DNA of 64,000 nt from Paracamarosporium sp. OC-R06-R3 (GCA_019828545.1 JACVRA010000334.1:1-64000); one strand, 5' to 3'. Shown: positions 1 through 12,564, numbered from the stretch's first letter. Program-made: numbers and translations. The notes: generated by a model from the letters alone, not told the origin.

Positions 1-162
1 AATCCGCGCATCACGCGCACGGACACGGTACCCGCTAGCCACACGTGGCTAAAACCCATGCCTAGTGGCACTCGTCGATATCTAACCCTATACATACCCA
101 GCAATAGCGCAAAGGCGTATTCTACCTCGCTTGTCTAACCAGCTTGTGGATAATAAGAGAGA

Positions 163-252
163 GTTTCGACTACGCTGTGCTTGCCTAACATGTTGCTTCG
201 ACGTTTGCCGCCCTTCCTGTCAGATTCTATCCGTTTAGACTCAAGGTTACAT
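163..252 (+). repeat. dispersed repeat R2, copy 1
   Basis: About 90 bp closely resembling the reverse complement of 12565-12655. Shared words in order are GAGTTTCGACTAC, TGCTTGCCTAA, CGACGTTT and CCGCCCTTCC. The other copy lies upstream of the small secreted-protein gene at 11742-12191. The rest of 1-652 shows no convincing gene. Confidence 0.75.
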
Positions 253-652
253 TGTTCTCCGTTGCTGGGAAGTAAAGTCATTTCCCAAAAGGTACAATTG
301 CTCGTGTTTCTTGAGAAAACCCCCATCACTACCTCCATACATTCATCGAGTCGCAGGGTAGCCGAGAAGTAGAGTGACCACGGACTGATGTGCAAGAATG
401 ATAACCAGTTACACTGCAATGAAAACTACGTTGAGACAGCTCGAAAGACCAATTTCTCTTTACCGCAAGAACACAGGATGTAGACGAATAAGTAGTGAAA
501 GCCAGGAGACACTGAACAAACACATCAGATAGGGTGATAAATGTTCGAAAACCCAACTGTTCGCAGAGCGCATTCTACTTTATCAAGATCATCTGTCGAG
601 TGAAGCCCAAAGGATTATGATTAAAAATTACTAAGCTTCTTTTAGTAGTGCT

Positions 653-2648
653 TCAAAGAGCACTTGTGATATAGATGTTATCAAAATAAACATAGCCAGA
701 TTGCGCGGTAATGCCGCAAGTAACAACAATTCGGATGAACTGGTTGTTGCTACCAGTTGTCGTCAGAGAGTAGGTGTAAGTGTGCCAGTCTTGATCAGCG
801 GGTGGACCATAGACATTTTCGGCTATGCCAGTCAATTGAATATTACACTTTTGAGGATCATTGCCTTCGACCTTGATGTCAAACTGGACCAGATAATTTC
901 CTGCGGGAATAGAGGGGACTTGACGTATACTAGCGAACAGACCTGCCGTGCGCGCCACACGAGGGGTTTTGATACCGTATTGTGGATCTCCGGTGTTGAC
1001 GAATTCATAGCCTGCGGGAAAGAGAACCCATGGAGCTTGTGTTGCATCCTCAAAGCCCGGATTAACCACAGCCTGCACCGGAGTCGGGGTTGGAGATGCA
1101 GGTGCAGAAGTCGTGTCAACAGAAGTAGTGCTTGGGAGATCACTAGAAGCGGAGGGCGCATCGGAAGAGGTGGATGGTTCGGGCATCGGTGTGGATGTAA
1201 TCATGTCTGAGCTGGAAGGTTCGGGCATCGGTGTAGATGTAGTCATGTCCGAGCTGGAAGAGGTCGTGATGACGTCGCTTGAAGCAGTACTAGCCGAGCT
1301 AAGACTGCTGGTTGAATCGTCACTGGACGTAGGAGTGATAGGGTCGGAGGTGCTAATATCGCTTTCGATCGACGTAGTAGTAACTGGTTCTGGAGTGCTG
1401 ACGGAGGCGTCACTTGAAGTGGAAGTGACTGCATCAGATGTGGAGGTGACTGGATCAGAAGTGGCGGTGGAACTGTCGCTCGACGTAGATGTAACAACAT
1501 CAAAAGTGCTTGTAGAGATTTCGATTGCCGTAGTGGTAGCCGCACTAGAAGAGCTAACAGAGCTTTCGCTTGACGCAGATGCCGTTGAGGAGGTAGAGAG
1601 CTCCGCTGAATTCGATGTGGGGAAAGGTTCTGTTGTGCTTGCAGCACTTGTTGATTCAGAATTGTAGGTGCTGGCAGATTTTGTACTGCCTGTTGATGTC
1701 ACAGAAGAAGAACTGGTCAACGATTCGGTCGTTTGAATCAGTGCAGTGGAAGAGACAGATACTGAGGCCGAGCCAGACAAGCTCGAAGAAACAGAAGAGC
1801 TTCTAGAGATAGTAGAACTTGCGGATGAGCTTACAGATTTCGTGCAAGACGATGAATGAGTAGGGGCTGTTGACGATCTTGAAGATTTTGTGCAGGATGA
1901 CGAATGAATACTAGAAGATGGACGGACATTATACCCTGAAAAGATACTAGGAGATGGATGGACGCTGGACGATGGATGGACGCTGGACGATGGATGGACG
2001 CTGGACGATGGATGGACGCTGGACGAAGGACGGACGCTGGACGACCGATGGACGATGGACGAAGGACGGACGCTCGACGACGAGGATGCCTTACTAGAGA
2101 CATGCTGAGTAGTGCATGGCTTGGTGGACTTGGCTAAGGATGAAGACTTGGTCGCAGAGGTAACTGTGCGAGAGGAGCGCAGAGTGTTCGAAGTAGCTCT
2201 CTCGCAAGTCCCGAATGGACTCTGACATCCCGAGGCACAATATGCCGAGGTTCGTCCACACCATCCGTATTGTGAACAACAATCTCCAAAACGGCTTCCC
2301 TGGCAGGTATAACCTTTCTTGCCGCCGCAAGATCCATCTAGTGATATCTTCACCTCCGGAGTTTTGTAAGATGGAGTGCATGACCCAAAGGCTGATTGGC
2401 AGCCCTTTGAAACAAGGCAATGGTCGTCTGTTCGTCCACTATTCAACATTAGCAGTGAATTTAAGTCGAGTATCAATTACATACCACCATCCATAGGACG
2501 AGCAACAGGAAGCAGGTCCATCACGACTGCTCGGACAGATGGCGCCTCCATTAGTCTTTCCACACCGCGCATCATAGGAGATCGTAGCTCCAAAAACATT
2601 TGAAACGAGCAAAAGCGAAGTGCTCGCGAAAAGAGTGTAAGATTTCAT
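653..2648 (-). CDS. secreted CBM18 chitin-binding protein with Ser/Thr stalk
   Basis: Two exons, 2648-2485 and 2438-653, joined across a 46-nt intron (donor GTATGT, branch TGCTAATG, acceptor AATAG) that rebuilds a Cys codon; 649 aa. The protein has a signal peptide (about residues 1-20), two hevein-type CBM18 modules with the CCSxYGWCG core (about 25-75 and 85-130), a long Ser/Thr-rich low-complexity stalk that includes PSSSVH repeats, and a C-terminal beta-sandwich of about 130 residues resembling CBM4/9-like domains (starts VVNPGFED, ends near YFDNIYI). It probably binds chitin or other glycans at or outside the cell wall. CBM18 proteins are known from cell-wall and plant-interaction contexts; the role here is inferred. 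No GPI signal was seen. The N-terminal CBM18 is only complete after splicing. Confidence 0.88.
1948..2060 (-). repeat. 18-bp tandem repeat inside CBM18 stalk
   Basis: About four near-identical 18-bp units (plus strand GACGCTGGACGATGGATG) encode PSSSVH hexapeptides, followed by degenerate units. In-frame repeats like this commonly vary in copy number between isolates and change stalk length. Confidence 0.85.
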
Positions 2649-4231
2649 GTTAAAGGAGTGTAAATTGACAGACGTACAGAAAACGAACGACTCCACCGAG
2701 TGGTTGTTCAAGCAGGGACAGGAGAACGACTGTATTTGAACTCCTATTGCAAATGCTTCATAAATTAGTAGCTTGCTTTTCGCAGCCTAGATGTATCTCT
2801 AGATCGGGTGCCAGTCGCTTCGCGAAACTCTATCATGCTTAGCGCTGGAAGCTGGCCATTGACTGCGCCAAAAAGCACCGAAGTCGAAAGCCACAAATGA
2901 ACCATCTCCACCGGCTACGGTAATCCCGATGCCTATCCAGAACATGTTTAGCGAGATCTAACCTGGTTCAGGGTCACTAGCTCGTTTAAAGACCTTAGTG
3001 CAGCTTCGCCTACAATTTTAGCTAAGATTACCGATTGAGGCTTGCGCACGGAATCCAGCGCAGAGAACGCAACCAATGGTTTTCTCACGAGCTCCGAAAT
3101 TTTTTGACGATCTGTCGTCCTCTTCCTGATAAACAAATGTTATTTATCTCATTCTCACTATGGTACAGGGCATAAGGAGTGGTAGTTGCTGATCAAGTAG
3201 GGGCTGGAAATTGCGTTTGTCCTGTATCTTGACCATCCCACTTTGAGATAGAGATTGCTCGTTATAGCATGCTGATTCGAGAATGCTGACTGAAGGAACA
3301 TACTTTCTTATACAGACGACAGCGATTCTGGATATGATAAGGGTAATAAAGCTACTTAGCAGATGTCGGCATTCAAGGCCGCTTCAAGATTGAAGCTTCT
3401 CAAAATGATTTCATTTTTAGGTGCATCAAGCTGTAGTCACCCTAACTTGTGGAAATGCTTACGTCAAGTTCTTGTTCGCGGCAGATGGTGTAAGAGCTAT
3501 TCTAATGTATAAGAATTACGTTCAACCCACAATTCGAGGCACGAAGCAAGCTATTGGCACTAAAATGGCGTGAAAATGCTGAGAGCGGCTGGACGTGAGG
3601 GTGGAAAAAGCAAGGTTGCAAAGACGAGACATGCATGTTATTTTGCAAAAATTGTATCTTGGGTCAGCAAAAGTGGGTGTGGCTATGCTTATGGCCCCAG
3701 AGCGGTCACGGACTAGGAAGTTCTCATTAAGCAAGGCTGCAGCAACATCGCATTCTTCGACTTCCAAACAGGATGTAGATCCCTCTGAATCAATTGACTT
3801 AAAAAAAATGCGAGCTTCTCATTGTATCTGAGGCTAAATTGGTCGGCATTTCTCATCCGCCTACGCAGTGACTTGTAGCTGATAGAACATCAGCGTGATT
3901 GGAAGTGAGAGACGCGTGCTCAGTAATAGTATCATGTTTGCGTGGGTGAGGAAGCGCATCACTTTCCAGGATCCGCAGCGCGTAAAGCCAATGCATTATT
4001 ACTGAGAAGGACAACAAACACCTATCACTGGTGAAAAGAGCAAGTACTTCGCTTCAAGCACCATCCGAAGCTCTCACATATCTCCGTCGCCATCTACACC
4101 TTTAAACGCTGTGCAAATTGATTCCATCCTTTCCCAAGCCATTTCCCTCTCATCCGGCACCTTCATGAACGACGCCTCGACTATGCCAAGAGTCGTCATT
4201 ATGCCTTGTTCAATGGCTACGAGGTATCAGT
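2649..4231. other. intergenic stretch, nothing recognised
   Basis: Only short ORFs without splice partners or family resemblance. The first ~150 bp next to 2648 must hold the CBM18 gene promoter; no clear TATA box was picked out. Confidence 0.6.
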
Positions 4232-4994
4232 TCAAATTGGAATGGCAACACTATCTGAACATACCTGGTTCGCGCATTGCTGACTTGTTGTTTTCCCTTT
4301 CCGCCATCTAATCACCAAATATCGTAGAGCAACCGTGATTTGCACAATAGCCAAGAAAACCCCGACACCAATACCAATTCCTTGACCGAGCGACAGTTTC
4401 CCTCCAGACTGACTGGGAAATGCTCCAGGATCAGAGACAGAAATCGCGGATCCAGGAACAGGTGACGAAGTTGTCGTGGGCGGCTCAGCGCTCATCGTAT
4501 CATTGTTTGATGATATGTTGAAATATGGCGACATCCATGCTTGGCTATGATCGTCCGGATTGAAAACGCTCATGTAGTATACTGGCTCAATGCACTGCGT
4601 CTTGTTGGTCCCCGTTGTGACCCAGTCCAGGGATTCCAAGCCCCGCATAGCAGCTTGGGCTGTGAATGGTGATCCTATGATGGGTCAGATCACATAGGTT
4701 GTTGCACACAGAGATCATACCTGGCAGCCCCTTGTCCTTATGTGACGTTCGCCCAACTTCGTTATCTTGAAGGTTCGTATAAACCAACCATAATCCGATC
4801 GAGAACTGTTTCAAAACAATGGTTTCCCAGGTGAATGTGATCTTCTGATGGGTCCCTTCCGGCCAGACTGGGTTAATGCCGGGATGGTTGCGATCGCTCG
4901 GACTGCGAAATTCCACCTCTTTTGCATCTGAGAAAGGGCGGAACAACAACGGCATGAGCACGATATACGGAATCATGTAGGAGGAGTTGAACAT
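4232..4994 (-). CDS. single-pass membrane protein with Ser/Thr/Pro-rich ectodomain
   Basis: Two exons, 4994-4721 and 4674-4232, with a 46-nt intron (GTATGA...CATAG); 238 aa. A signal peptide (about 1-24) precedes an ectodomain of about 120 residues with a W-x-E-G ... FTWET ... GLWLVYTN pattern, then a Ser/Thr/Pro-rich neck, one TM helix (about 188-210, GIGIGVGVFLAIV) and a short basic tail. This layout is common among fungal type I surface proteins of the Wsc/Mid2-like general design, but no named domain can be assigned. It could be a surface sensor. Start chosen at the ATG opening the signal peptide. Confidence 0.75.
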
Positions 4995-7398
4995 TTATGC
5001 CGAGATGTGCAATGAAAGGCAAAAGGCCACAGTAAAGCATGAACAGCCTTGTGAGGACCGAGCGAGCTCTTGGTGGAGGATGGAAGACGAGCGGCTTTTC
5101 ATTGTCTTAAGTATTCCTTTGGTTACAAGATCACGTAGGTAGCTAGGTGTTGCAATTTGCATACAAGAAACTTTGCACCTCATAATGAAGAAGCATACGG
5201 TATCGCACACGTATGTACGTACGCCTATACCGACTGAGTGATTGGGCTTATCCTGGGGGCTATGGTTTGCGTAAAGCAGCGCCTTTAGGGAAACGTGGTA
5301 CTTTATCATGGCTGTGTTAACGAAATGGAACAATGATCTAGTTAGTGTATTTCCGGCAGCAATCGTTTGTCGAGTCAAAAAGCCTATCACATTCCACAGA
5401 CTACCATACCCCGCACTTGGGCATGAATGAGCGGTATCGATTCTTGAACACACTTTCTACGCGTATCATTTACTGGCCGAATGGTTGGGCATACCTTCAT
5501 CGGGAGACGAAAATCCGTTTTCTCGGGATCTTGGTGCGAGCAGCATCAACAATCGCTTGCTACACGGGTCAGCGTATACCAAAGGCAATCACCAGAAACG
5601 ATTGTACAAGTTTGCATTCGACTGATTCTTTCGATTGGATATCACAGTTCCATCCATCTGCACCTGAACAGCACACGCGACCTGCTGCACCGCTCGAAGT
5701 GATGTACAAGCAGACTGTGAATGATATCGTGCCAATAAGCTCGACTAAACGACTGCACCTATTTGATTGTCATTCCTAACCTATGGTAGCATCAGTGATT
5801 AGGCAGACATGAGAACATTACCGGTCAGAGATTGTATCGCAATGAACGAGGTGTAGCATTGTCTGGACAACCTTCCTGACCGGTTTACCTCCTACTTCCC
5901 AGTCACTATCGCCTCTGTTACTCTTCACGAGTATTGCCTGCGCTACAAAGGTCTGTCGATCCAATTAATCCGTGGCTCAAGCGTGGTGCCGGACACGACT
6001 ATTCCCGTACACTGTCGAACATGTAAGACGCGGCGGCGAATGGTAGTGCGCCGTCGTCGCAACATTAACATCGCGATACCTCGATATTGGTCGACTCCAC
6101 AAAATTCATGCGCAGTTGAGGGTAGTTTGGTTGGGACTACATGGAACCGGAATATCTGGAAATTTACGTGGTCGATTCGTACGAATCCGAACTGTATCTT
6201 CGGAACGGAGCGGCCGAGAAGTCGGTGGGTTATTGATCCACTCGACCTAGCGCATCTTCGGAAGGGAAGGCTGTGAAAAGTGCCGTGTGATAGACCTGCT
6301 CGGCCTGGTATTCGAGTGGTGCCGTGAGTTGTCTTTGGCGCTTGGGGTGTGCGTCCCGGTAACAAACCGGTTTTCCTTGGTACGATACGAGCTCTCCTTG
6401 ACAAAAGCGCGCTTGTAACGGAAGCGACGCACCTTTCCACTCAAATGCCTTGCCGATGACGCTGTAATTGAGGACGAGCAACAACAGAACCTGTAAGTGC
6501 TTGAGGCTCGTGCCCTGCCAGCTGGTCAACTGATGCATTTTTCACTGTGCTGTCCTCCCCTCGCAACGGTCGAGGCTGCGCCCTTGTCGACACAGACAAC
6601 CGCTCTGTGCCACACTGCGACCTGGTCTCCCTGATCAAGAGAATCTCCAGCCTGGCCGAGCGAAGGCCACGGTCCGTGGGTGTTCTAAGTAGACGCTCCT
6701 GTCGAGCATTTCTTGATGGGGAAGGCGACAACGGTGCAGGCTTTTTCTTTTTGCGAGGACATGGGGGAGAGTCGGTGAATTGACACCTTCGTGGTTACAC
6801 GAAAGGCGGGGGTTGCGTCCCGATGAGCTCATCATCGGCGGACCGAAGTGCTCTAGCGCCTTTTAGCGCAACACCTGACAGCTACCCCCGTGGGGCTCCT
6901 CTCTTGCACCTTGCCCTCCACCCGATCTCTCGTCCCAGCATCCGCATCCTCGGAAATGATCCCTCGTCGCGTTCGACCTTTCATGGACCACTTGCCCTAA
7001 GCAAGCAGCCGCTACCCACTATCGGCACCGAGCTGGAAGTGCTAATACGTCTCGATGACCTCTTCAGCAGCGCCGACAAGCAGCAAATCCTCGAGGGACT
7101 GGGGTATTGTGCGGTTTCATACGAGAGAAGACCCGGTGGACCCATCATGCCAACTCGCATATACATCGCCCCCACGTTCAATGGAATAACATGTGGCAAG
7201 CTTGTCTGACTGCGTTTTGGCAGCCATCACTCACGTGATTTTTCTCATCTTCCACGTGCGTCGCCCGAGCGCTCCCACTCTGGTGCCAGCCATGCTGTAG
7301 AGGATATTAGCTTCCCAATATTAAGTGGTAAGAAGAACAATCGATTGACTTGGGAAACGCGAACTGCCAGCAATTCTGACAGACTGGTCACGTGGCCG
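4995..7398. other. decayed or non-coding stretch with unrecognised ORFs
   Basis: Overlapping ORFs occur on both strands (for example 4995-5453 minus, 5943-6538 minus, 6823-7209 plus), none with a recognised domain or good splice partners. Around 6430-6470 the minus strand encodes AFEWKG, also found at the C-terminus of the small secreted protein at 11742; this is too short to prove kinship. Probably gene relics. Confidence 0.4.
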
Positions 7399-7623
7399 TT
7401 ACGTATCAAACATCTGGATCGTTGTCTGCATGTTGCGCGGATCAAGCACATTTCCGGTAAGAACATGAAATCGGTCAGCGCGCTTGGATTTTTTGATATC
7501 TATCCGTCTTTTTAATTCATCTAGGACGGCAGAGCCGATTACTCGCGCGTTGCCGGTTCGCGTCGGATGCCGAACGAGTTGTGAGCCGATGTCGTTCAAC
7601 GCTCCGATGGTCCCGGCTGCCAT
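7399..7623 (-). CDS. small ORF of unknown function
   Basis: 74-aa ATG-started ORF with a basic, helix-prone middle (DELKRRIDIKKSKRAD). No recognised family. It sits in a block of decayed genes and may be an exon of a larger or broken gene. Low confidence that it is expressed. Confidence 0.25.
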   Translation of the reverse strand: MAAGTIGALNDIGSQLVRHPTRTGNARVIGSAVLDELKRRIDIKKSKRADRFHVLTGNVLDPRNMQTTIQMFDT

Positions 7624-7761
7624 GATCTCAGAGGAAGCCGATATATCAGAGTGTAATGTTTAGCTGTTGGGTAGGGATTGGTACGATGGCTTGGTGTCAT
7701 GAGGGATGGTGTGAGGTGATCGCAGTGATTACCGGCACTCACGTGATGTCAACTATGACCT

Positions 7762-7812
7762 CAATCAACGAGTGGGTTTTGAGACTGGTGTTGGACTCGG
7801 CGCGTCAGGTCA
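7762..7812 (-). repeat. short sequence resembling exon 2 of the small secreted gene
   Basis: On the minus strand this segment reads CGCCGAGTCCAACACCAG..., close to the start of exon 2 of the gene at 11742-12191 (CGCCGAGTTCAACACCAG...) and to 56203-56245. It is probably a decayed fragment of the same repeated gene. Confidence 0.55.
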
Positions 7813-7829
7813 AGGCTCCAGAGGTGAAG

Positions 7830-8305
7830 CTACACCTCCGTCAACATTCTAGCATCAATATCGGCGACATTATCGAAGGAGATCCCCCGGCGGAACGTCT
7901 CAGGCACTACCAGATACAGCATCCAACCCTTCTTCATGGGCCCATCGGTAGAGATTTTGTCCCACGAAACGTCGGCGTTGGAGCAATTGTGATGGGTTGC
8001 GAATATTGCAAGCCGAGTGTTGAGCAAGCAGTTCAGGATTTGCTGAAGTGGAGGATCTCCATCCAATGCGTGAGCGAAGAAAAAATGGCTATGCCGATGG
8101 CGACACGCTCGCCATAAGGAAGCTTGTGCAAGGCAAGTGCCTCTATCATTTCTGCAAATTCGTGTCCAAAATCGGCCAACCAGTGCAGGTGTTCTTCGTG
8201 GAAGTTCGGCGGCATTCGGTTAGCATCCTCATCATTAGTAGCAGTGCCACCTGCAGGACCGAAGGAGCGCGCCGTCGTGCCCACCGTTATTCTCGATATC
8301 TTCAT
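7830..8305 (-). pseudogene. unrecognised coding remnant, one frameshift
   Basis: Two minus-strand ORFs overlap at 8033-8066 and read as one protein if the frame shifts by one base near 8050-8065. The first (start 8305) gives MKISRITVG... ending at SLTHWMEIL; the second continues DGDPPLQQILNCLLN... to ADIDARMLTEV. No splice pair explains the change. The combined ~155 aa are mixed helical and match no family I know. It diverges from the transporter pseudogene starting at 8323, so both may belong to a former gene cluster. Confidence 0.4.
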
Positions 8306-8319
8306 GTGTAGCTCATCAT

Positions 8320-9770
8320 AACGTGGTCAAAAGTCTTGGCAAATCTCGCGCCAGCTACACTGTCGCATTAGCGTCGACAAGAGCTTTCTTGATTGGTGTT
8401 GTTACCCTGCCATCGTTCCGGCGCGACTTTGGATACACCACAGGTAGAGTCGAACTACCCAGCTTTGCTCCAAGAGGGTGCCTTTTGTGGGTGTTTCTTA
8501 GCTTGGCCGATGACGTCGCGCCTCGGCAGGCGTTGGGCAATCGTCACGGTGGCCGTGGTGTTCTGTCTTAGAGCAACCTTGCAGGTCGCTGCATATTCAC
8601 TTGCCTGTTTTTATGCAGGCCGAGCCATTTCGGGGCTCAGAACGGGTGCGAGTTCGGTCGTTGTGCCCATATACACTGCGGTGTTGGCACCCACCGACGC
8701 ACATTCGATGCAAACTCGGCGGATTCTTCCAGCTATTCATTACCTTCGGCACCGCGCTGAGCTATTGGGCAAATCATGTCGTGGCGGCGAGCATTCAGCC
8801 GTCTTCATCGCGACAACTACTATCAATCCGATGGCAGATACCGGTTGGATTTGAACTGGTGCCGGCCGCATTGCTCAGGCTGGGTATGCTGCTCGTCCAG
8901 GAACCACCCCGTTGGCTTACCCAAAGAGGTTTTCACAAAGAAACTTTCGCAGCGCTACTCTAGGCCCGTGCGTCACCGGTACTGGTGGGGACTGCGAGCT
9001 TGAATTTGAGGAGATGCTCGTTGCGACCAAGGCAGAATCCCGGGTGTCGGGGGGTCCCATTTGGAAAGAACTGTGCCGTCCGTCAAACCGCTGGCAGGCT
9101 TTTCTCGCAAGCCACTCAGCAGTCCTTCGGCAATACAAGTCTAGCGTATTTCGCACCTGAGATTTTCGCAATTGTCGGGGCTGGCAACAAAGCGAGACTG
9201 GTGAAGGGGGTGTATGGCTTCGTCAAAACCCTTAGGATCATCTTCTCCATCACGCCTCTAGCGGAGAGAGTGGGACGCAGGACATCATTCATCGCTAGTG
9301 CATTTTCCATGGGCAGCTATATGCTAGACATTGGTGCCCTCGTTACAGTTCACCCGTCGACGAATGCCAAGAGGTTCAATGCCTACGGAACGGCCGCAAC
9401 CGCCTTGGTCTACCCAGAAGCATTCTCATTCAATTGGTCCTGGAGTCCACTCGTCCGGCTGTACATTAGCAAAATCGTCCCACTTGAGATTCGAGAAATC
9501 GGCAATGCTGTGGGAAGCTCAAGTCAATAGTTGTTCAAACCCGTCTCCAGCCAAGTCACCCTACGTGCCCTCGCTAGTATCTGCCGGAGGATATTTCTGA
9601 TGTATGCCGTTTTGAATTACGCCATCGTGGTGCACGCTGTTTTCGCCATGCGAGAAACAAAGGAACCTCGTTGCAAGAGATCGGGATTGTGCTTGGGGCT
9701 GTTGGCGGTCGGAAGAGCAGCCAAGCGGATTACGGTCGATGCAACTTGTGAGCAATCAGTACGAAGGGAG
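8320..9770 (+). pseudogene. MFS sugar/quinate-type transporter pseudogene
   Basis: Remnants of a fungal sugar-porter (MFS) run in order across all three frames: RASYTVALASTRAFL with a missing FGYDSG-like stretch, then TLPSFRRDFGY, GCFLAWPMTSRLGRRWAIV, FYAGRAISGLRTGASSVVV, GGFFQLFITFG, WQIPVGFELVPAALLRLGM, EPPRWLTQRG, NTSLAYFAPEIF, AERVGRRTSF, IREIGNAVGSSSQ and a final MRETKE (sugar porters usually end the core with KETKG). At least five frame changes, one N-terminal deletion and internal stops exclude a functional 12-TM carrier. Proton-coupled sugar or quinate uptake is the family role. The decay is by indels, not mainly by C-to-T change. Confidence 0.85.
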
Positions 9771-9802
9771 TAATTCCGATCTGAAGTATACAGAAGCGAG
9801 GT

Positions 9803-10611
9803 TCATTTAGCTACGACTCCCCAATAAAGTTGAAGAAAAGCTATCCAGAAGAATTCCTTCGTAACATACAGGAAGGGTTGCCTAGGGCACAACGTCTCAT
9901 ACGTAGCGTGAGGTATCGCTTCCAGCACCCGAATACTGCTGTGAAGATGATCGTCCAGCAGCATAATCACATACATTGTATCCGTCCTTTGCGCGGCAGC
10001 TTGGTATCTGGGATGATTCCAATCCTCGCCGTTGAAGATCTCGACGGGGATGCCCTCATTTTCCGGTAGCAAACAAGCCATCATCTTAGCTTTCACCTAC
10101 TCACGAGTGGAAGGGGTGCTTCGTCCGTAACAAAGGACCTCAACGAAGCGTGTGAGCGGATTCTGTTTCAGATACGTAGTGACATCACAGATGATGGAGC
10201 CGGAATCCATGACTTCGTGGGCGATTTTCTCCATTTTGGACTATCAACTCTGCAGCTCCACGCTTGTACAAGTCGAATTTGGTGCGTGTAACGGATTCTA
10301 TCCTCCTGTGGTAAGCCACAGTAGTGACAAACACAGAGAGCATGCATCGTCAGCATTACTTTCATGACCATCGCAGCATCGACTGGGACCTGCAACGTAT
10401 CAAGAACTTGCTCGAAGCCGTCTATTGCTGCTGCTTTGCCCCTAGGCACCGAGTGAATCCGCGAGTTGAGTCTAACTTGTTTCGACCTCAGTGACTGCTC
10501 AATAAGCTGAAAAACAGCCATCCTAGACACGGCTTGGGTGATACTTTCGTTCAGATCCAGTCTTATAGATTGATGGCCATCCACGGCGAGAGCATATGCG
10601 TCGCACAACAA
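9803..10611 (-). pseudogene. unrecognised gene remnant
   Basis: Two minus-strand open stretches (10611-10168 and 10096-9803) look coding in amino-acid character: the upper contains LDLNESITQAVSRMAVFQLIEQSL and GFEQVLDTLQVPVDAAMV, then a frame change near 10245 into KMEKIAHEVMDSGSIICDV...NPLTRFVEVLCYG; the lower contains GEDWNHPRYQAAAQRTD. They may be exons of one gene or pieces of a decayed one. I do not recognise the family. Position next to the transporter pseudogene suggests a lost cluster. Confidence 0.35.
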
Positions 10612-11327
10612 ATCAACGCAGACAACCCTTCCAGCTCTAGGCTCAACGTACGGCTTTCTTATCCCCCATCAACCCCCGGGCACTATCTAGCAGCTTCTCA
10701 GACATATACGCGCCATCGTCTGCTTACGCGGAGTGGAGATAAGTAGGGAGTCGTTCTGATTATAGTAGATCAAGGTATCTACAATAACTTGGTCATGAAT
10801 GCACAAAGTGGTTTATATATCCATTCCCTGTATTCGTAGACTAGCTAGCTAGCTACATGGGTAACCGTTCTCCATAGTCATATTAAGGTGAAGCCGAAGT
10901 GTAGCTTACGCTAGGACTCTTGCCACGATAGATGAAGAAGGGGATAAGGTACGACATTGCTGAAGATTTGTCGCGCCTGATTCGAAGTTGTCTGTGGAAA
11001 GAATGCAAGGCTTTGCAGCCTACATAGTGAAATACTCGACTGCCCTATTATCTGTTGATTACTAATGAATTTTTAATGAACTATCAACCCCGGTATGGCA
11101 ATGTGCTTGGTGTGAGCCGCTATATGATAGCCTGCACCCAGGCAGCAGCGTCTGCTGCCTCACAGTATCCATGGCTGTGATTCATCGGTACCGCTTCATA
11201 CCAATCTTGACGCTGTTGACCCATCACGAAACTATGATGGTCCTAGCCAATTTTGGACGAAATAGAAAAATAATCGATCGATCAAATCAGCTTTTGCTGA
11301 TTCAATGGTCTCTTTTTGCCTGTTAAG
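10612..11327. other. intergenic stretch
   Basis: No gene recognised. A short CTAG-rich run (CTAGCTAGCTAGCTA) lies near 10840. Confidence 0.6.
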
Positions 11328-11470
11328 CCATACATTTGCAATGACTCCCACCGTCGTCGTCTCCTATAAGCTTGACAGTTTAGTAGAGGTACAGCATGCA
11401 GTGCGCAGCTCCGGTGTGGTACTGACTCACTAAAATCCCACGCTGGGCCAAAACCAACTCGAAATGTAGG
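11328..11470 (+). repeat. R1 promoter/leader repeat, copy A
   Basis: Starts CATACATTTGCAATGACTCC and continues TTTAGTAGAGGTACAGC, CAGTGCGCAGCTCC, GGTACTGACTCACTA. It resembles the promoter of the gene at 11742-12191 and, in its second half (11374-11470), is an inverted match to 12833-12925 on the far side of that gene. Confidence 0.7.
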
Positions 11471-11741
11471 TTCCATCATGTATATTGCTTGCCCTTGCCC
11501 TGGTCCTAGCAAACTAACAATTGTAGCACTCAGCTTCGAAGGGAAGATCACCTGCGAATTCGCCTGTGCTCCAGCCATCGTCCATGCAGGGCTTTTTCCT
11601 GTTACGTGTGTGGATACAGCTATATCACGTTGCTATGGATAAATCTTACTTGTAGAAGGTGCACCTGCAGCTGCGGTCTATCTGTACACTAGTCGCTTTG
11701 AAATCGAAAAATTTGAGCGCATCATCATCGATATCATACAG

Positions 11742-12191
11742 TTACTGCTTGTTGCCCTGAAAGCCCTTCCACTCGAAGGCGGTGCCGCAGTGCAAGGCAC
11801 GAGGCTTGCCAGTGTTGTCGTTCGCTTGGGCCAGGTTTGTGTCGTTGTATGAAGCTCTGTGTATGACTTTGCGCCTGCTCGCCAAGACCATGCTTCTAGT
11901 TGCCCATCCTTCAATGTGAGACTTGTCGGTGTTGGTGTGAGCTTGGCCCAAGGATGTGACCTTGACACCGGTAGCCTGATGTTGAGTGGAGACATCGAGT
12001 GGGTGTTGGGCCTGGTGTTGAACTCGGCGGGTCGGCTCGGCTGTTGCAAAGTAAGCTTAATCCCCAAGGACTTGTCCCTGAGTCTTACGGAGGCTAGTGC
12101 TTGTAATAGAACCCGTCAATGTGACTGGGGTGATTGCGTGGGTAGAGACCACTGCGGCAAACAGGACCGCAAGAAAGAGGATAAGCCTCAT
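11742..12191 (-). CDS. small secreted protein, effector-like, 133 aa
   Basis: Two exons, 12191-12089 and 12040-11742, with a 48-nt intron (GTAAGA donor, GCTTAC branch, CAACAG acceptor). The intron is a multiple of three but holds an in-frame TAA, so the protein exists only after splicing. A strong signal peptide (MRLILFLAVLFAAVVSTHA) leads a mature region rich in Gln, His, Ser and Thr with one cysteine near the C-terminus (HCGTAFEWKGFQGNKQ). No known domain. Small secreted proteins of this size are typical candidate effectors, but low Cys content is unusual and function is unknown. Partial copies of its promoter and exon 2 lie elsewhere in the window, so it is a member of a repeated family. 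Confidence 0.7.
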
Positions 12192-12265
12192 TATTGAATC
12201 TTGACTGGAGTTTGCGGTTGAAGTGAGTAGATGCAGATTGAAATGTACAGTTACTAAACTATAGG

Positions 12266-12271
12266 TTTATA
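12266..12271 (-). promoter_or_regulatory. TATA box of the small secreted gene
   Basis: TATAAA on the minus strand, 75 bp before the ATG, inside the block (12228-12340) that recurs at 56075-56195 with TATAAA kept at 56136-56141 and, decayed to ATAAAA, at about 19506. Confidence 0.65.
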
Positions 12272-12564
12272 TGGTTCTGCTCGTTGACGATCTCCTTTGG
12301 AGTAGCTGCAAATGTGTGGTTTGGTGGGGGTAGCGAAGTGTGTAGATTGGGATGGGTGTTTATCTGTAGAAAGGAGATTGAGGTGGGCGTTGATATGTAG
12401 AAGGGAGATTGGAAGTGAGTGGGCGTCAATTTGAGAGGGACCCAAGCAGCGCGTGGGGTATCAGGTGACGGTAAGGCGAAGACAATCAAAGCAATAGAAA
12501 GCTAAACAACGCCTAAGCGTTGTTCTTTGTTACTCTTACCCTTTCAGTTGGTTCAATTAGCTGT